64,000 nucleotides of DNA, from positions 51,240,960 through 51,304,959 of the forward strand of contig CM057839.1 of NCBI GenBank assembly GCA_030068075.1, read 5' to 3'. The notes below the pieces were generated by a model. The model worked only from the letters and a program-made list of their open reading frames with translations. It made no database searches and had not been told where the DNA came from. Both the position numbers and the translations under genes were made by a program. The stretch comes from Paguma larvata. Taxonomy: Eukaryota > Chordata > Mammalia > Carnivora > Viverridae. The stretch's first letter is position 1, and the number at the start of each line of letters is the position of its first letter. This document shows positions 11,550 through 23,939 of this stretch, piece by piece.

Positions 11550-12034
11550 AAATTCCTATCTGCGAAACAGTACAGACAAAATTTTAAACATAATCCTCCC
11601 CCTCCCAAACAGATGTTTCCATATGGAATCCAAACTATGTAACAGTTTTCCTATAGTCTATCAAGAGTGGATATTATTCCTCGCTTCCCAAGTTAATTAC
11701 AAAAGTTAGCTACATTCATAATAAGAAAAGATCCAGGAATCAGGGGAAAAAATGAGTGTTTTCTTCAATGATCATATACTGGTAACATGTAAGGTGTTAT
11801 AAATCTATTTTGTTAATTTTTTCTTTGGTAAATGTAACAGCTTGTTCAAGATTTAAGTCCCTAGTCCTAGCCCCAGATAACCTATCGAGTACAATAATAT
11901 GATTAGGTATAAACATTAAAAATAAATGTTCCTGACTCCCACTTCTAGTTTGGATGAAGAGAATTACAAAAGAATTTTACTTTCAACCTAACAACCAGAA
12001 CAAGGCAGCTGATCTGTAAAAATCACAGTTTCTT
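11550..12034. other. Unassigned stretch
   Basis: No recognisable repeat, exon or site. Confidence 0.45.
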
Positions 12035-12045
12035 TTTTTTTAGTA

Positions 12046-12235
12046 ATTTTTTTGTTTATTTATTTTTGAGAGAGAGTGCACATAGGAGAGGGGCAGAGAG
12101 GAGGAGGGCAGAGGACCCGAAGCAGGCTCTGTGCTGGCAGCAGAGAACACAATTCAGGGCTTGAACTCACAAACCACGAGATCACGACCTTAGCCAAACT
12201 TGGACGCTTATATGACAGAGCTTCCAGGGTGACCC
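12046..12235 (-). repeat. tRNA-derived carnivore SINE, older copy
   Basis: Minus strand and more diverged than its neighbours; the head is degraded to GAGCTTCCAGGGTGACCCC. AGTTTCTT at 12027-12034 and 12246-12253 is the remaining target duplication. Confidence 0.85.
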
Positions 12236-12253
12236 CAAAAGTCAGAGTTTCTT

Positions 12254-13260
12254 AAAACCCATCATACAACTAGGAATACAAAGAAACCGGAATGAACTAA
12301 ATTCTAGAAAGTAACGAGCACTTTCAAGAAGAGAAGAGACCAGAGCTAATTTCCCGCTGGCAGGCTGGCAGGAGGGGGACGAATCTGCCATAGGTGTATC
12401 AGGATAAGCAAGCTAAACTTTAAGCAAACCTATGAAGGCAACACACGAGCTGACACGATGAATTGTCTACTGAGAAGCCTCAGCCTCAGAGAGAGTCTAC
12501 ACCTACCCACCAGCTCTTTCCCATTGGCCTTCACTAAGTACACAGGGGTACACACTAAAACCAGATGCAGGGCAGGAACTGAGAGGACTCTTCCTGAAGC
12601 ATGCTGGACCTTTTGTTAGTACAAGACAACAATACACTGAAAGCTGGGAGTGGGACAGAAGAAGCAACAGAAATCCCTCCAAGGCACTCCATGGCCTTGT
12701 ACAGTATAAGGGAGCAGTCACACTCCAGGCGTTAGGGCAGGAGAGCTGAGATCAATCTCTCTGGGGCACTCGTGGCCTTCACTGACATGGCCTCTGGAGG
12801 CTGGAGGCAGGGCAACAGGATAAAGAGAGATCTGGGTTGGAGAAAGCAGAATACAGGACTAAATGACAAAACTCCCCAGCAATCCAAAGATGCAGCTCTA
12901 AAGCAAAGAGACATAAGCCATGGCTTGTAGAGCTGGCGATTCAGCTAAAAAGCATTAAGAATGCTCTGGAATCTCACCAGAATTTGCATCCCGAACGCTG
13001 CTGAAAAGAAAGTCCTGAGGTCTTTCTCAAAACCTTTAAAGGCAGAGAGAAATGGAATCTAACTAAGCTAAAACAAAGTCCAGTCCCAACTCAAGCACAT
13101 ACTAGACTCACTCATACTCTCTCCTCCCTGCACACTACCACCCCCCACCTCCACCCCACCCCCAATTCCTGATATGGGGCTTAGCAGATGAAGAGACAAG
13201 CTCTTTTCTGGGGGTAAATATCATTTACTTCAATCTCTATTCTTCCTTTATAAATATTGT
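12254..13260. other. Unassigned stretch, moderately GC-rich
   Basis: The part at 12340-12930 is richer in G and C than its surroundings and might be an L1 5' UTR, given that L1 ORF1-like text follows at 13270. I cannot establish this. A short (C/A)-rich run lies at 13139-13166. Confidence 0.35.
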
Positions 13261-13269
13261 CTGGCATAC

Positions 13270-14130
13270 AATAAAATATTATGAGACAGAGAAGCATTTA
13301 ATTATGGTCCAAAATCAATAAAAGGAATTCTAAAACTGGTCTAGGTTCTGGAATTATTAGACCCTGAAAAATATGTTACAATATCTAGTGTAAAAGGAGG
13401 ACAACATGAATGTATTCCAGCACGAAAGACGGAAAATATAAAGAAAAACTAAATGGACATAGAAATGCAAAATGTATTAACAGAAATGAATGAATCATCA
13501 GAAGGGACTAACGTAAGACCATTCGAACCTGAAAAGAAAATCAATTAACTAATTATGGCCAAGAATTTCCCAAAATTGATTAAAGTTATTAATCCACAGT
13601 CTCAAGGAGCTCAGAGAAATGCAAAGATAAATTCAAAGAACACCACACCTAATTACATCAAAGCCAAACTTCTGGTTAAGAAAATTCAAAAGCAGATAGA
13701 GAAAAAGGACAAATTACAAATAGGAGCCCAACAAAAATGGCAGCTGGCTTTTTGTTAGAAACAATAGAAACAAGAAGATTAAAAAACGAAACAAAAGAAA
13801 AAACCTGGCATTCCATATCCAGAAAAAAAAAATCCTTTGAAAATGAAAGCAAAATAAACATATTTTAAGATAGACAATAGATGAGGGGCACCTGGCTGGC
13901 TCAGTCAACAGAGCATGTGACTTTTGATCTTAGGTCATGAGTTTGCACCCCATATTGGGTATAGAGCTTACCTTAAAAAAAAAAAAAAAAAAGACAATAG
14001 AGGAAAGTATTCATATCACAAACCGACTAAAAGAAGTGGTAAAAGGAACGCTTCTGGCAGAAGGGAAATGCTTTCAGAGAGATGTCTGAATTGCAAGAAG
14101 AAATGAAAAGCAGCATAAAGCATTAAAATA
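13270..14130 (+). repeat. Old L1/HAL1 ORF1-like fragment
   Basis: Diverged ORF1-type text, including a coiled-coil-like Lys/Glu/Asn-rich remnant around 13555-13758 and the AATCCTTTGAAAATGAAAGC-type block typical of the L1M/HAL1 ORF1 end. A short SINE interrupts it at 13885-13991. Confidence 0.65.
13885..13991 (+). repeat. Short tRNA-derived SINE lacking the CT-rich body
   Basis: About 107 bases: GGGGCACCTGGCTGGCTCAG head, B-box region, then TTACCTTAAAA and a long A tail. Direct repeats AGACAATAGA lie at 13872-13881 and 13992-14001. It is an older, shorter subfamily than most copies here. Confidence 0.85.
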
Positions 14131-14395
14131 TGAGTAAATATTAAAAACTCTAAAAAATGATCTCCTTTTATACACATATATTCAATTTTTAAAAAATTCC
14201 ATTGATTCCCTAAAGTAAAAAATAATATCATAGTGCTTTTAGCATATATGGAAATAAAATACATGATAACAAGACTACCAAGGGTATGAAAGGCAAATGA
14301 AAGCATAGCATTGAAAAGTTATCACATTGTTCCTAAAATAGATCTATTATTTGGAAGTAGACTATGGTAAATTGAAGATATATATTATAATCTCT

Positions 14396-14618
14396 AGAGC
14401 ATCACTGTTCAATAGAGTACCCACTGGTCACATGTTGCTATTTAAATTGGAGTTTAAATTAACTAAAATTAAATAAAATCTAAAATTATTTTCCTTGATT
14501 GCACTGGTCACATTTTGAATGGTTAATAACTACATGTGGGAAGTGCCTGCTATATTGGACAGTACAAATATAAAGCATATCCATCACTATAGAAAATTCT
14601 ATTGGACAGAGCTACTCT
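14396..14618. mobile_element. Non-autonomous DNA transposon (hAT-Charlie-like)
   Basis: About 220 bases bounded by imperfect inverted repeats: AGAGCATCACTGTTCAATAGA on the left and the reverse complement of AGAGTAGCTCTGTCCAATAGA on the right. The inside holds the CACATGTTGCTATTTAAAT and ACTACATGTGGGAAGTGCC text of a common mammalian family whose ends read CTGTCCAATAG. It has no coding capacity. Confidence 0.7.
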
Positions 14619-14624
14619 AAAAAA

Positions 14625-16560
14625 GAGGCATAACAAGATAGCCTATGAAAGAGACAAACTGGATATATTATCCCTGAAAAGAAGAAAAGATGTATTACAA
14701 ACAGGACAAAGAACAACCAAACATCAAGATGGCAGACTTAAACACATCTGCATCAATAATTATATATAAATGGGCTGAACATTCCAATTCAAAGAAAGAA
14801 CTTGTCAGAATGGATAAATAAGCTGTTCAAAAGACACTGAGGGGTGCCTGGGTGGCTCAGTCGGTTGAGCGTCCGACTTCGGCTCAGGTCATGATCTCGC
14901 TCATGGGTTCGGGCCCCACGTCAAACTCTGTGCTGACAGCTCAGAGCCTGAAGCCTGCTTCAGATTCTGTGTCTCCTTCTCTCTCCGCCCTTCCCCTGCT
15001 CATGCTCTGTCTCTCCTCTCTCTCAAAATAAATAAATTCCAAAAAAAAAAAAATTTTAAAAGACACACTTGAAATATAAAGGCACAACTAGCTGGTAGTA
15101 AAAGAATGAAAAAGAGCATACCATACAAATACTTAGCACAAGAAAGATGGTATGGTTTACATTACTATCAAACAAAATAAACTTTAAGAAAAACAGTGTT
15201 ACCAGACAAAGATATAATTGCATAATAATAAAAAGAACCATTCATAAAGAAGACATAACAATTATAAATGTGTACGTACCTATTACAGAGGTTCAAAATA
15301 CACAAAAATTAGTAGAATAAAGGGAAAAACAGACAAATCTATAATCATGATAGACATTTTAACACCACTTTATAGACTGAAGAGGTAGATAAAGTCAATA
15401 AAAACATAAAGGACTTAAACAATATTGTCAACATTGACCGAATCAATACTTATAGACTACAACAGCCTATATCATCAGGACACAAATTCTTTTCAAAGTG
15501 TACAAGAGGCCATATGCTGATCATAAGTCTCAGTGACTTCAATTTCAAAGAACTGAAACTATATAGAGGATACTCTCTGGCCATAATAGTATTATTAGAA
15601 TCAATAATTATAAGGTTATTAAAAACAAACCAAATACTGAAAAGGAAGCAAACATACCTCTAAATAGCCCCTGATCAAAGAAAAAAATTGTGATTTTTAG
15701 AAATATCTTGATTTAAATAATAATGAAACCTTAAGATACCAACTTTTGTGAGGTAGAGCAAAAGCACTATTTAGATGGAAATTTACAGCTTTGGAGATCT
15801 AAATTAGGTGGGGGGAATCTGAACCTCTATCTTAAATAGTTAGAGAAAGAAGAGGGATCAAAGTAAATAAACATAAGGAAGTATTAAAGAGTGAAAATCT
15901 GTGAAATAATAAATGGACAAACACAGAAAAATCAGCAATAAAAAGCTATTGTTTTGAAAAGTTAATATCACTGATAAACCCCTAGTAAGGATGATTAAAA
16001 AGAGAAGGAAAACAAACCTCTCGTTTCCAATATTAGGAATAAAAGAGGGACTAGCAATACAGATTCTACAGATTTTTAAGGAATAATAGACTACATTATG
16101 AAAAGATTGCCAATAAATGTTAAAACTGAGATGAAATAGACCTATCTCTTTCAAATAAAGCAGAACTATAAAGTTCTTAGAAAAAAAAACAGACTCATCT
16201 TCACAACTTTGAAGTAGACAAAGATTTCTAAGACATGATAAGCACTAACCATAATAAAAGATAAACTGTATGTAATCAAAACTTCTGCCATCTAAATGAC
16301 ACCACTGAGAAAATGATTAGGCCAGGCAGAGACTGAAAAAAAATATTAATAATACATAAATATGACAAAGGACTTGTGTCTAGAATATACAAAAAACTTT
16401 TACAAATCAACAATAAAAAGGTAAACTCGGTTTCTTTAAATAGGCAAAATATTTTAAGATACTTCATGAAAGATATGCAAATAACCATCAAGCACAGGAA
16501 AAAATCTTCAACACCATTACTCATCAGCAACATGCAAATTAAAACCACAAAGGGAGGACA
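14625..16560 (+). repeat. Old L1 ORF2 with internal deletions (L1M type)
   Basis: Follows the ORF1-like text and reads in order through the endonuclease region (around 14750-15560), the start of the reverse transcriptase and, after a large gap, the ORF2 C-terminal region (16260-16560). All frames are broken. Confidence 0.75.
14840..15057 (+). repeat. tRNA-derived carnivore SINE inside old L1
   Basis: Head GGGGTGCCTGGGTGGCTCAG with an intact A box. The tail ends in a run of A. AAAAGACAC repeats at 14829-14837 and 15058-15066 mark the target. Confidence 0.93.
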
Positions 16561-16564
16561 CGCA

Positions 16565-19090
16565 CTACTGGAATAGCAGAGTAAGGACCTCTGAGAATCC
16601 ACTCCTCCATAAGAGCAATGGCAACACTGGCAAAAAATTGTCAAAATCAACTGTTTTTTAGAATCTAGAAATTAACAAGAGACTTTCAACAATCTGACAA
16701 GCATTTATCCTAGAAAAATAGGTGAACCTTAGTATGAACAGTAAGTTCTGTGGTATTTTAACTTGCCCTCTTCCCATCTCTCTCCCCAGCTCTGTGGTAA
16801 CCTTGAAAACCAACTGCCTACAACGCTGGTGAAAACCAGCAGCCTGGCAACCACTGAAGGGGACAGGAACAGAGTTGCAGCTTCCTAATGGTCCCACCCA
16901 CAGAAAACTATCCCTACCTGACTTATCTAACAGCTGGCTGAAAAGCTCCATTTTTTAGAATTGACTTCATGTGACCCACTCAGAGCTCCCAGTGTGTATA
17001 CAACAAAAAAAATCAACAATTGTTTAACATCACAGCTGCCTGAGGCACCAAAACTACTTGGAGCTAACAAGAGGATGACCAAACAAACAAACAAACAAAA
17101 AACTTAAAAGGAAAAACTAGGAGTAAGATGTCCAAGGCATACAATGTACGCCTAGGAATCTAGAAGGCCATGCAGATGTCTGGGAAAGTTCTGAGAAGGG
17201 CCTAATCGCTCCCCTCGGGCTGACACTGAAGCTTTGCACAAGCAGGAAGACAAACCTGTAAGCTGCCTGTGGAGCACTGAAATCATGTCCAACATGCACA
17301 CAGAAACCCTGGTCAAAGGCTAAGAGAACTGATTTCTTGGAGACATTTAAGAAATCTCTGTCCCATCACTGGCTGGCCATTAAGCTAACTGAATAAAAAC
17401 TTCAATGATTGCACATGGCAAAGAATATAGACTTCAGAAAAATAGTCTATAAAAGTCATTAAACAAACAGGAGCAAAAACAAAGCCTAGGGAAAGGGGGG
17501 CATTTGATTTCCAGAGTTGTCATATTATACTAGTTACAGCTCTACTTTAAAAAAAAAATGGTAAGAAACACAAAGACATAGGAAAGTATAGCATATACAG
17601 AGGATAAAAGCAGTCAAAGAAAAAAACATAAACAAAAACAAAAACTTTCTTTGAGGAAGCCAGACACTGAATTTAGTAGACAAACACTTTAAATTAGCTA
17701 TGATAAGTATGTTCAAAGAACCAAAAGAAATCATGTCTAAAAACTTAGAGCATGACACTATCTCACTAGAAAATATCAATAAAGAAATACAAATTATAAA
17801 AAAATTCGAAGAGAAATTCTGAAGTTGAAAACTATAATAAGTGAAATGAAAAAGAATCATCAAAGAGGCTCAACAACAGATATAAGTAGGCAGAATAATC
17901 AGCAAACTTGAATAAGTCAATTGAGATTATCCAGACTAAGAAACAGGAAAAAAAAGAACGAAGAAAAATTAACAGACCCTCAGAAACCTAGTATATTAAC
18001 ACACATATCGTGGGAGTCCCAGAAAGACAGAGAGGAGGGAGGAAATAATAATGAAGAATGATTACAAAAAACTCCCCCAAATTAATGAAAACATTGCTAT
18101 GCATATCCAAGAAGCTCAACAAACTCCAAATAAGTCAAACTCAAAGAGACCACACTTAGACACAACATAGTAAAACCATCAAAAGACAAAGATAAATGGA
18201 CTATATGAGAGCACAGAGAAGTAGCTCATCATTAGAAGGAATTCTTGGTAAAATCAACAATTGATTTCTCATCAGAAACTGTGGAGGCCAGAGGCAGTAG
18301 GATGACACATTCAAAGTGCTGGGGAGGAAAAAAACCTGTAGGCCAAGAATTCATCAAACAACAAAGGTAAAATTAAGAAACTTCCAGATAACCAAAACAG
18401 AGAATTCATCGCTAGCAGATCTTCCCTACAAGAAATACTAAAGGGAGTCCCTCCTTCAAGCTGAGATGAAAGTACACTAGATGGTAACTGAAATGTACGT
18501 GAAGAAACAAAGAATATGTAAATATGAAGACAACATGAACATCTTTTTATTCCTTGTAATTTCTTTCTTCTCTTGACTTAAAAGACGAATTCATATAGTG
18601 ATAACCATAAAACTATGATGATAGATTTTAATGTATAAAGATATATCTTAGGGGCGCCTGAGTGGCTTAGTCGGTTAAGCATCCGACGTCAGTTAGTTCA
18701 TAATCTCATAGTTTGTGAGTTCAAGCCCCATGTCAGGCTCTGGGTTGACAGCTGAGAGCCTGGAGCCTGCTTCAGATTCTGTGTCTCCCTCGCTCTCTGC
18801 CCCTCTCCCGCTCAGTCTGGCTTGTTCTCTCTCTCTCTCTCTTTCTCTCTCTCTGTCTCTCAAAAATAAACATTAAAAAATTTTTTTAAAGAGATATTTT
18901 GTATGACAATGGCAAAAAGAAGTAGAAGGGAAAAGAGGGACATTAGAACGAATTTTTTGTACACAATTGAAATTAAGTTATTATTAATAGGAACAAGTTT
19001 GTTTTAAGCTAAATTGGTAATTGTGATCCCTAGAGTGACCACTGAGAAAATAACTCAAAAAAATACAGTAAAAGAAAAGTGAGGCAAAGA
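16565..19090 (+). repeat. HAL1 (half-L1) element, 5' region through 3' end
   Basis: A 5' leader-like part (to about 17500) is followed by ORF1-type text: CATCGTGGGAGTCCCAGAAAG-like at 18005, AAACTGTGGAGGCCAGAGGC at 18275 and the tail around 18380-18480. It passes straight into a 3' end without ORF2, as in HAL1. A SINE splits the 3' end at 18651-18880. Confidence 0.65.
18651..18880 (+). repeat. tRNA-derived carnivore SINE with (TC)n
   Basis: Head GGGGCGCCTGAGTGGCTTAG and a long CT run at 18822-18860 before CAAAAATAAACATTAAAAAA. It lies in the HAL1 3' end. Confidence 0.92.
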
Positions 19091-19384
19091 GGAGAGGACA
19101 GTCTACAGAGCCATTCATGAGGTCGAGTCATTGGAAATTTACGTCAGATGAAAGTGAGATATTCTCCCTCAAGGAGCACAGAGTCTAGTGGAAGATTCTG
19201 AAAAGTGAACACAACAACAACAAAATAGCTATTTTGTGCCCAATGGCTGGAACATAAAATAGGGAAGGGAAGTAACAGAAGATGAGAATGAGACTAGATC
19301 ATGAAAAGTAAGGAATGGTCTTTGTTCCTAAGGTATTAGGAGTCATTTAAGGAATTTTGAGAAAAGAAGTGCCATGATTTTGAG
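19091..19384. repeat. Possible ancient mammalian repeat, family not named
   Basis: Text such as GGTATTAGGAGTCATTTAAGG and GAAAAGAAGTGCCATGATTT resembles a common mammalian repeat that also seems present near 36150-36750 and 61490-61800. I could not assign it to a named family. Confidence 0.3.
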
Positions 19385-20150
19385 CAAAAACCTGCCTGCC
19401 AGGCATCAGGGAGATGCACATCAAAACAAGATACCACTTCATACTGATGAAGATGCCCATAACAAACACGGGCAACAATGTTGGTGAAGATGCGGAGACA
19501 CTGGAACACTCAGACACTGCAGCTGCGAATGTAAAATGAGGCAGTCTCTGTGGAGGGCAGTATCTGACCTAGGAATTCCCACTCCTACATACATACCCAA
19601 GAAAACTGAAAACCTCTGTCAAAAAACTTATATGAATGTTCATAACAGTGTTACTCATAACAACCCAAAAGTAGAGATGAACCAAATGTCCATCAACCAA
19701 TGACCAGAGAAACAAAAAGTGGTACAGACGTACAATGGAATATTATTTAGCTATAAAAGGAATCAAGAGGCTACAACGTGGATGAACCTTGAAAACATTA
19801 TAAGTGAAAAAAGCCCGACACAAAGGCCACATATTGTATGATCTCATTTATGTGAAATGTCCAGAGTAGGCAAATCTACAGAAACAGAAAATACAGTAGT
19901 GATTGCTCAAGGCTAGGGGTGTGTAGGGTATGTGCAGTTGTTAGAGGAGGAAACAAGGAAGGACCATTAATGGGTACGAGGTTTCTTTTGGTGTGATGAA
20001 AATGTTCTAAAGTTAGAGAGTGGCATGGTTGCGCAACTCCGGGAGTATATTAAAAACCACTGAGTTGTACACTTTAAGAAAGTAAATTTTTTAAAAAATG
20101 TAAATTTTATGGGATAGTAATTGTATCTCAGTAAACCTGTTATAAAACAA
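19385..20150 (+). repeat. L1 ORF2 end and 3' UTR (L1MA/MB type)
   Basis: From ATGCACATCAAAACAAGATACC through the ORF2 end to the 3' UTR block TTTCTTTTGGTGTGATGAAA and the GTATCTCAGTAAACCTGTTA end. Old and non-coding. Confidence 0.8.
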
Positions 20151-20154
20151 AAAC

Positions 20155-20840
20155 CACACTAGTTACTATTTCACACCTAGTAGAATGAGTAAAATCAAAA
20201 AGATTAGAAATACCAGTGTTGGCAAGGATACAGAACATCGCTGTTGGTAAAAGGCTAAAACAGCACAACTACCTTGGAGAACTGTTTGGCAGCATCTCAT
20301 AGAGCGATCCACCCTATGACACATCCACCCAACTCCTCGTTATTTATTCAAGAGAAGGGAAAAGTCATGACTATAGGACTTGTACAGGAATGTTCATAGA
20401 ACCTTATTCTCAACAGTCTAAAAATGGAAACCCCCCAAATGCCTATCAACAGAACAGGTAAACAAATTTTGCTATATTTATACAATGGGACACTACTCAG
20501 CAATTAAAAACAAACTGGTATGTACAGGACCATGGATGGATTTCAGAATCATTATGTTGATGGAAAGAAGCCAAATACACACACAGGAAAACTATACTAT
20601 ATGATTCTATTTATATAAAGCTAAACGACCAGGCAAAACTAATCCATCATGGTAGAAAAAAAGAATATTGGCTTCCAAGGCAGATCGGGGGGAAGGGGCA
20701 CAAAAGAATATTCAGAGGTGATGAAAGTTATCTTGGTGGTTATACAAGTTTATAAAATTGTCAAAACTAACCAAAATGAATACTTAAGATCTGTGCATTT
20801 TATTATATGTAAATTTGATCCCAATTTAAAAAAATAGAGA
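20155..20840 (+). repeat. Second L1 ORF2 end and 3' UTR, directly after the first
   Basis: Starts again at the equivalent ORF2 position (CACTAGTTACTATTTCACAC) and runs to TGTAAATTTGATCCCAATTT. Its 3' UTR differs from the preceding one, so it is a separate insertion and not a tandem duplicate. Confidence 0.75.
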
Positions 20841-21073
20841 AAAGTATGTGAAAAAAATAAATGTATCACTGAAATATTCAAGGGTGAAGTGATACCCCCA
20901 GAACAAAGAATAGAGGAGTCAAGTAAAAGAAGACTGGCAAACACTGATAATTGTTAAAACTGAATGATAAGTACATCATGCTTATACTCTTCTCTCTAGT
21001 TTTGGACATGTTTGAAAATCCCCATAATGAAAAGTTAAAAGTTATTCATTCATGAAAAATTAGTATTTCTTAC

Positions 21074-21151
21074 TGTAGTTCTGTGGCACAAGTTCTGGGC
21101 TCTTAGGAGTTTTCAACTTGTAGGACACATCTCCAATATTAACTGTATCAC
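21074..21151 (-). CDS. VWA8: VWA8 exon 2
   Basis: A 78-base exon on the minus strand. It is preceded by a long pyrimidine tract ending in AG (21153-21152) and followed by ACA|gtaaga (donor GT at 21073-21072). Joined to the single base left by exon 1 it reads G-DTVNIGDVSYKLKTPK, then SPELVPQNY, and leaves one base of the next codon. This matches the VWA8 segment just after the presequence as I remember it; the Thr and Ser of KTPKSPEL appear to replace Ile and Asn of the human protein. All 25 full codons are open and the phase fits exon 1 exactly, so a functional exon is far more likely than a pseudogene. Exon 3 should lie further down the minus strand, at coordinates below 21074 or outside the window. 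Confidence 0.93.
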
Positions 21152-21159
21152 CTAAAAAG

Positions 21160-21925
21160 AGAAAAAGGAAACCTATCATTACAGGAGACAAGAAACAGCA
21201 CAGTATGCCCTTCTCAACAATGACTGTCCTGCCCTACAGAGAAGGACTTTATAGAAATGCACACCTCTGCCTGGGTTAGGGCCCATCGGCACACCTGTCT
21301 ATGCTCTAAAACTTGTATCCAAAGTTTAAGTTCTATAATGGAGAGGTGAAGCACTGGTGACATTCACATTTTAAATGCTACATTAGCAAAAAAGGTGAAG
21401 TACAACAGAATTTATCAACCAGCCTTATTTTCTCACTAAAAGCAATACTAATAACATTAACAATACAGAAGAAGGCATTTTAAGATCACCCAAAGCATCT
21501 ATAAGGTGGCATCTTCAGTACAAATTACAACCTTTTTGCATCTTCATAGGTTCTTATTTTTTCTATAAACAGCTTCGAGTTCCCAAGCAACGTAATCCAA
21601 AAATTCAGTATTTCTAGGAAAGCCCCAGCCTATATGCCAAGAATTTCTACATGAAACCAGCAAAACAGTCAAAAGTTCTCAGTAGATTCTACATGGTTCT
21701 AATTTTAAGTAACATTAATTTCTGCCTGATCTTCTAGAGTGCAGGACTAAACCAAATAATCTCTGCTTTGCTCTCTCCAACAGCAAAACAGACAAACTGA
21801 TCCCATCTGCACCTGGTACTTCATTTGTAAAGGGCTCAATGATACTTAGAGAAAGTAGCTGTGCAAAACACAAAGTTCAACATTGCCAGTTGTGATCTAG
21901 TTAGGTATCCCAGAGATGAAGGCCT
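21160..21925. other. Unassigned intron sequence next to exon 2
   Basis: About 770 bases upstream (in gene sense) of exon 2 with no repeat that I recognise. Confidence 0.45.
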
Positions 21926-22026
21926 TAAATCATTATAATAACAGAAGCAGCCAACATTTGTTGAATGATTACTGTTTTCTAAGTACTTTATACATTCCCA
22001 GAATAAACATATGAGACAAAGACTTT
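21926..22026 (-). repeat. MIR, minus strand, split by a SINE
   Basis: AACATTTGTTGAATGATTAC, TTTCTAAGTACTTTATACAT and TTTACAAATGAGGAAATCTG in that order fit a reversed MIR. The SINE at 22044-22260 interrupts it. Confidence 0.65.
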
Positions 22027-22043
22027 ACAAATGAGGAAATCTG

Positions 22044-22260
22044 GGGTGCCTGGGTGGCTTAGTCGGTTAAGCGGCCGACCTCAGCTCAGGTCATGATCTC
22101 ACAGTCTGTGAGTTCGAGCGCCGCGTCGGGCTCTGTGCTGATGGCTCAGAGCCTGGAGCCTGCTTCGGATTCTGTGTCTGCCCCTCTCTCTGCCCTTCTC
22201 CTGTTCAAGCTCTGTCTCTCTGTCTCTCAAAAATAAATAAACGTTAAAAAAAATTAAAAA
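22044..22260 (+). repeat. tRNA-derived carnivore SINE with perfect target duplication
   Basis: A complete, little-diverged copy. The 17-base duplication ACAAATGAGGAAATCTG is perfect (22027-22043, 22261-22277), so this is one of the youngest SINEs in VWA8 intron 1. Confidence 0.96.
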
Positions 22261-22469
22261 ACAAATGAGGAAATCTGTAATTCTGTAAAACAAAACAAAA
22301 CAAAAAAACTAAAAAAGATTTTACAGATGAAGAAATGTATTATAGCTAACTGGAAAGTTGCGAGAAAAGTAGAAACATCATGTAAAACTCAGGTTTACTT
22401 TCTCATACAGAATACGTGTATATTTAGAGCATAAGTCAAAAGAATTTTCCTCTGAATTCGTCTAGACAT

Positions 22470-22560
22470 CAGCTAATACTTACCGAATACTGGGTATTCG
22501 GCAAATATTGTTATAGACACATTATGTACTTCATTTAATCTTGATACTAAGTAACCTGTG
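22470..22560 (-). repeat. Probable MIR fragment
   Basis: ATACTTACCGAATACTGGG, CAAATATTGTTATAGACAC and TACTTCATTTAATCTTGAT match the order of a reversed MIR core, but divergence is high. Confidence 0.4.
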
Positions 22561-22632
22561 GTTCCTGGAGTTATTTCCTACAACTGCTGTAGCAGAAACC
22601 CCATCTCAAACTAGCCTAGTAAAAAGGCATTG

Positions 22633-22977
22633 CAACCACAATGAGGTACCACCCCACACTGTCAGAATAGCTAAAATTAACAATTTAGGAAACAACAGAT
22701 ATTGACGAGGATGCGGAGAAAGGGGAACACTTCTCCACTGTTGATGAGAATGCAAACTGGTGCAGCCACTCTGAAAAACAGTATGAAGCTTTCTCAAAAA
22801 GTTAAAAATAGAACTACCTTATGATCCAGCAAGTGCACTTCTAGGTAATTATCCAAAGGTATTTATCTATTTATTGAAAGGGCACATGCACCTCAATGAT
22901 TACAGCAGTCCTATCAACAATAGCCAAATTATGGAAAGAGCCCAAATGTCCATCGACTGATGAATGGATAAAGATGT

Positions 22978-23023
<46 letters not shown>

Positions 23024-23412
23024 ATGGAATATTACTCAGCAATCAAAATGAATGAAATCTTGCCATTTGCAATGACTTGGATGGAACTAGAGTGTATTAT
23101 GCTAAGCGAAATAAGTTAGAGAAAGACAAATACCATATGATTTCATTCATATGTGGAATTTAAGAAACAAAACAGCTGAACATAAGGGAAGGAAAGGAAA
23201 AATAATATAGAAACAGAGGGAGGCAAACCATAAAAGACTCTTAAATACAGAGAACAAATTGAGGGTTGCTAGACAGGAGGTGGGTGGGGGTGATGGGCAT
23301 TAAAGAAGGGCACTTGTGATGAGCACTGGGTTATGAATCACTGGGTTCTACTCCTGAAACCAACACTACACTGTATGTTAACTAACTTGAATTTAAATAA
23401 ATAAAAATTTTT
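22633..23412 (+). mobile_element. L1 3' end, 5'-truncated, with (AT)20
   Basis: ORF2 C-terminal region, 3' UTR and the TTGAATTTAAATAAATAAAA end of the older feline-type L1 subfamily. AAAGGCATTG at 22623-22632 and 23413-23422 is the target duplication. Frames are broken. Confidence 0.88.
22981..23020. repeat. (AT)20 microsatellite inside L1
   Basis: Forty bases of pure AT just before GCAATGGAATATTAC, the same place where the copies at 5.2 and 57.4 kb expanded. Confidence 0.97.
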
Positions 23413-23422
23413 AAAGGCATTG

Positions 23423-23935
23423 GAGTTTGTTTCAGCAGTTATAGGAAATAGCTCATGGGAGCCATGGATTACTGAAGAGACCACGACTCAGTAACTAGTA
23501 CACAGTACGGTAGGGAAGGCAAGGGAGAAACAGAAGTCACACAAAGTCACACCCCAGGAAAAGCTCACTGAGACACAGCCCCTCATACCACTAGATCCAC
23601 ACCTGGGACACCATGACCAGAGGACAACTTTGTCCCCCATTTCATTTTGATAATTTGCAAACCTGTAGGAAAGTTTGAAAAACACTATCTTAAGTTACAG
23701 AAATCATCATTCTTCATCTGTATTCTAGTCTTCAGATACATTTTCTAACAATAAGGACACTGCCACAGGTAAACTGTTAGTACGGCCTCTGCATAATTCC
23801 CTCATGACTCAAGTCCTGGACAGAGCATTTAACTGGCAGAGCCAAGGTTACTACCCACAGCCTGGCTGCAGGGGGCAGGCAGGAGGAAGAGCTAACCACT
23901 GTGATTTCCAGGGTAGAGTCGGAGTGCTACCTCTT
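23423..23935. other. Unassigned stretch
   Basis: No repeat family, exon or site recognised. Confidence 0.45.
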
Positions 23936-23939
23936 TTAC

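Larger units (their letters stand above)
1..21073 (-). other. VWA8: VWA8 intron 2 (partial)
   Basis: Follows from the exon 2 donor. The stretch is mostly L1/HAL1 of several ages plus SINEs. I looked for the next VWA8 coding segment on the minus strand and did not recognise it, so exon 3 is probably beyond coordinate 1. VWA8 spans several hundred kb in other mammals, so an intron over 21 kb is not surprising. Confidence 0.7.

Noticed and set aside
11360..11587. Charged Lys/Glu-rich small protein
   Set aside because: The frame is a direct reading of the GAAA/GGGAGAAA repeat.
13555..13758. Small Lys-rich gene
   Set aside because: It fits the ORF1-type coiled-coil remnant of an old L1/HAL1 and lies in line with further L1 sequence.
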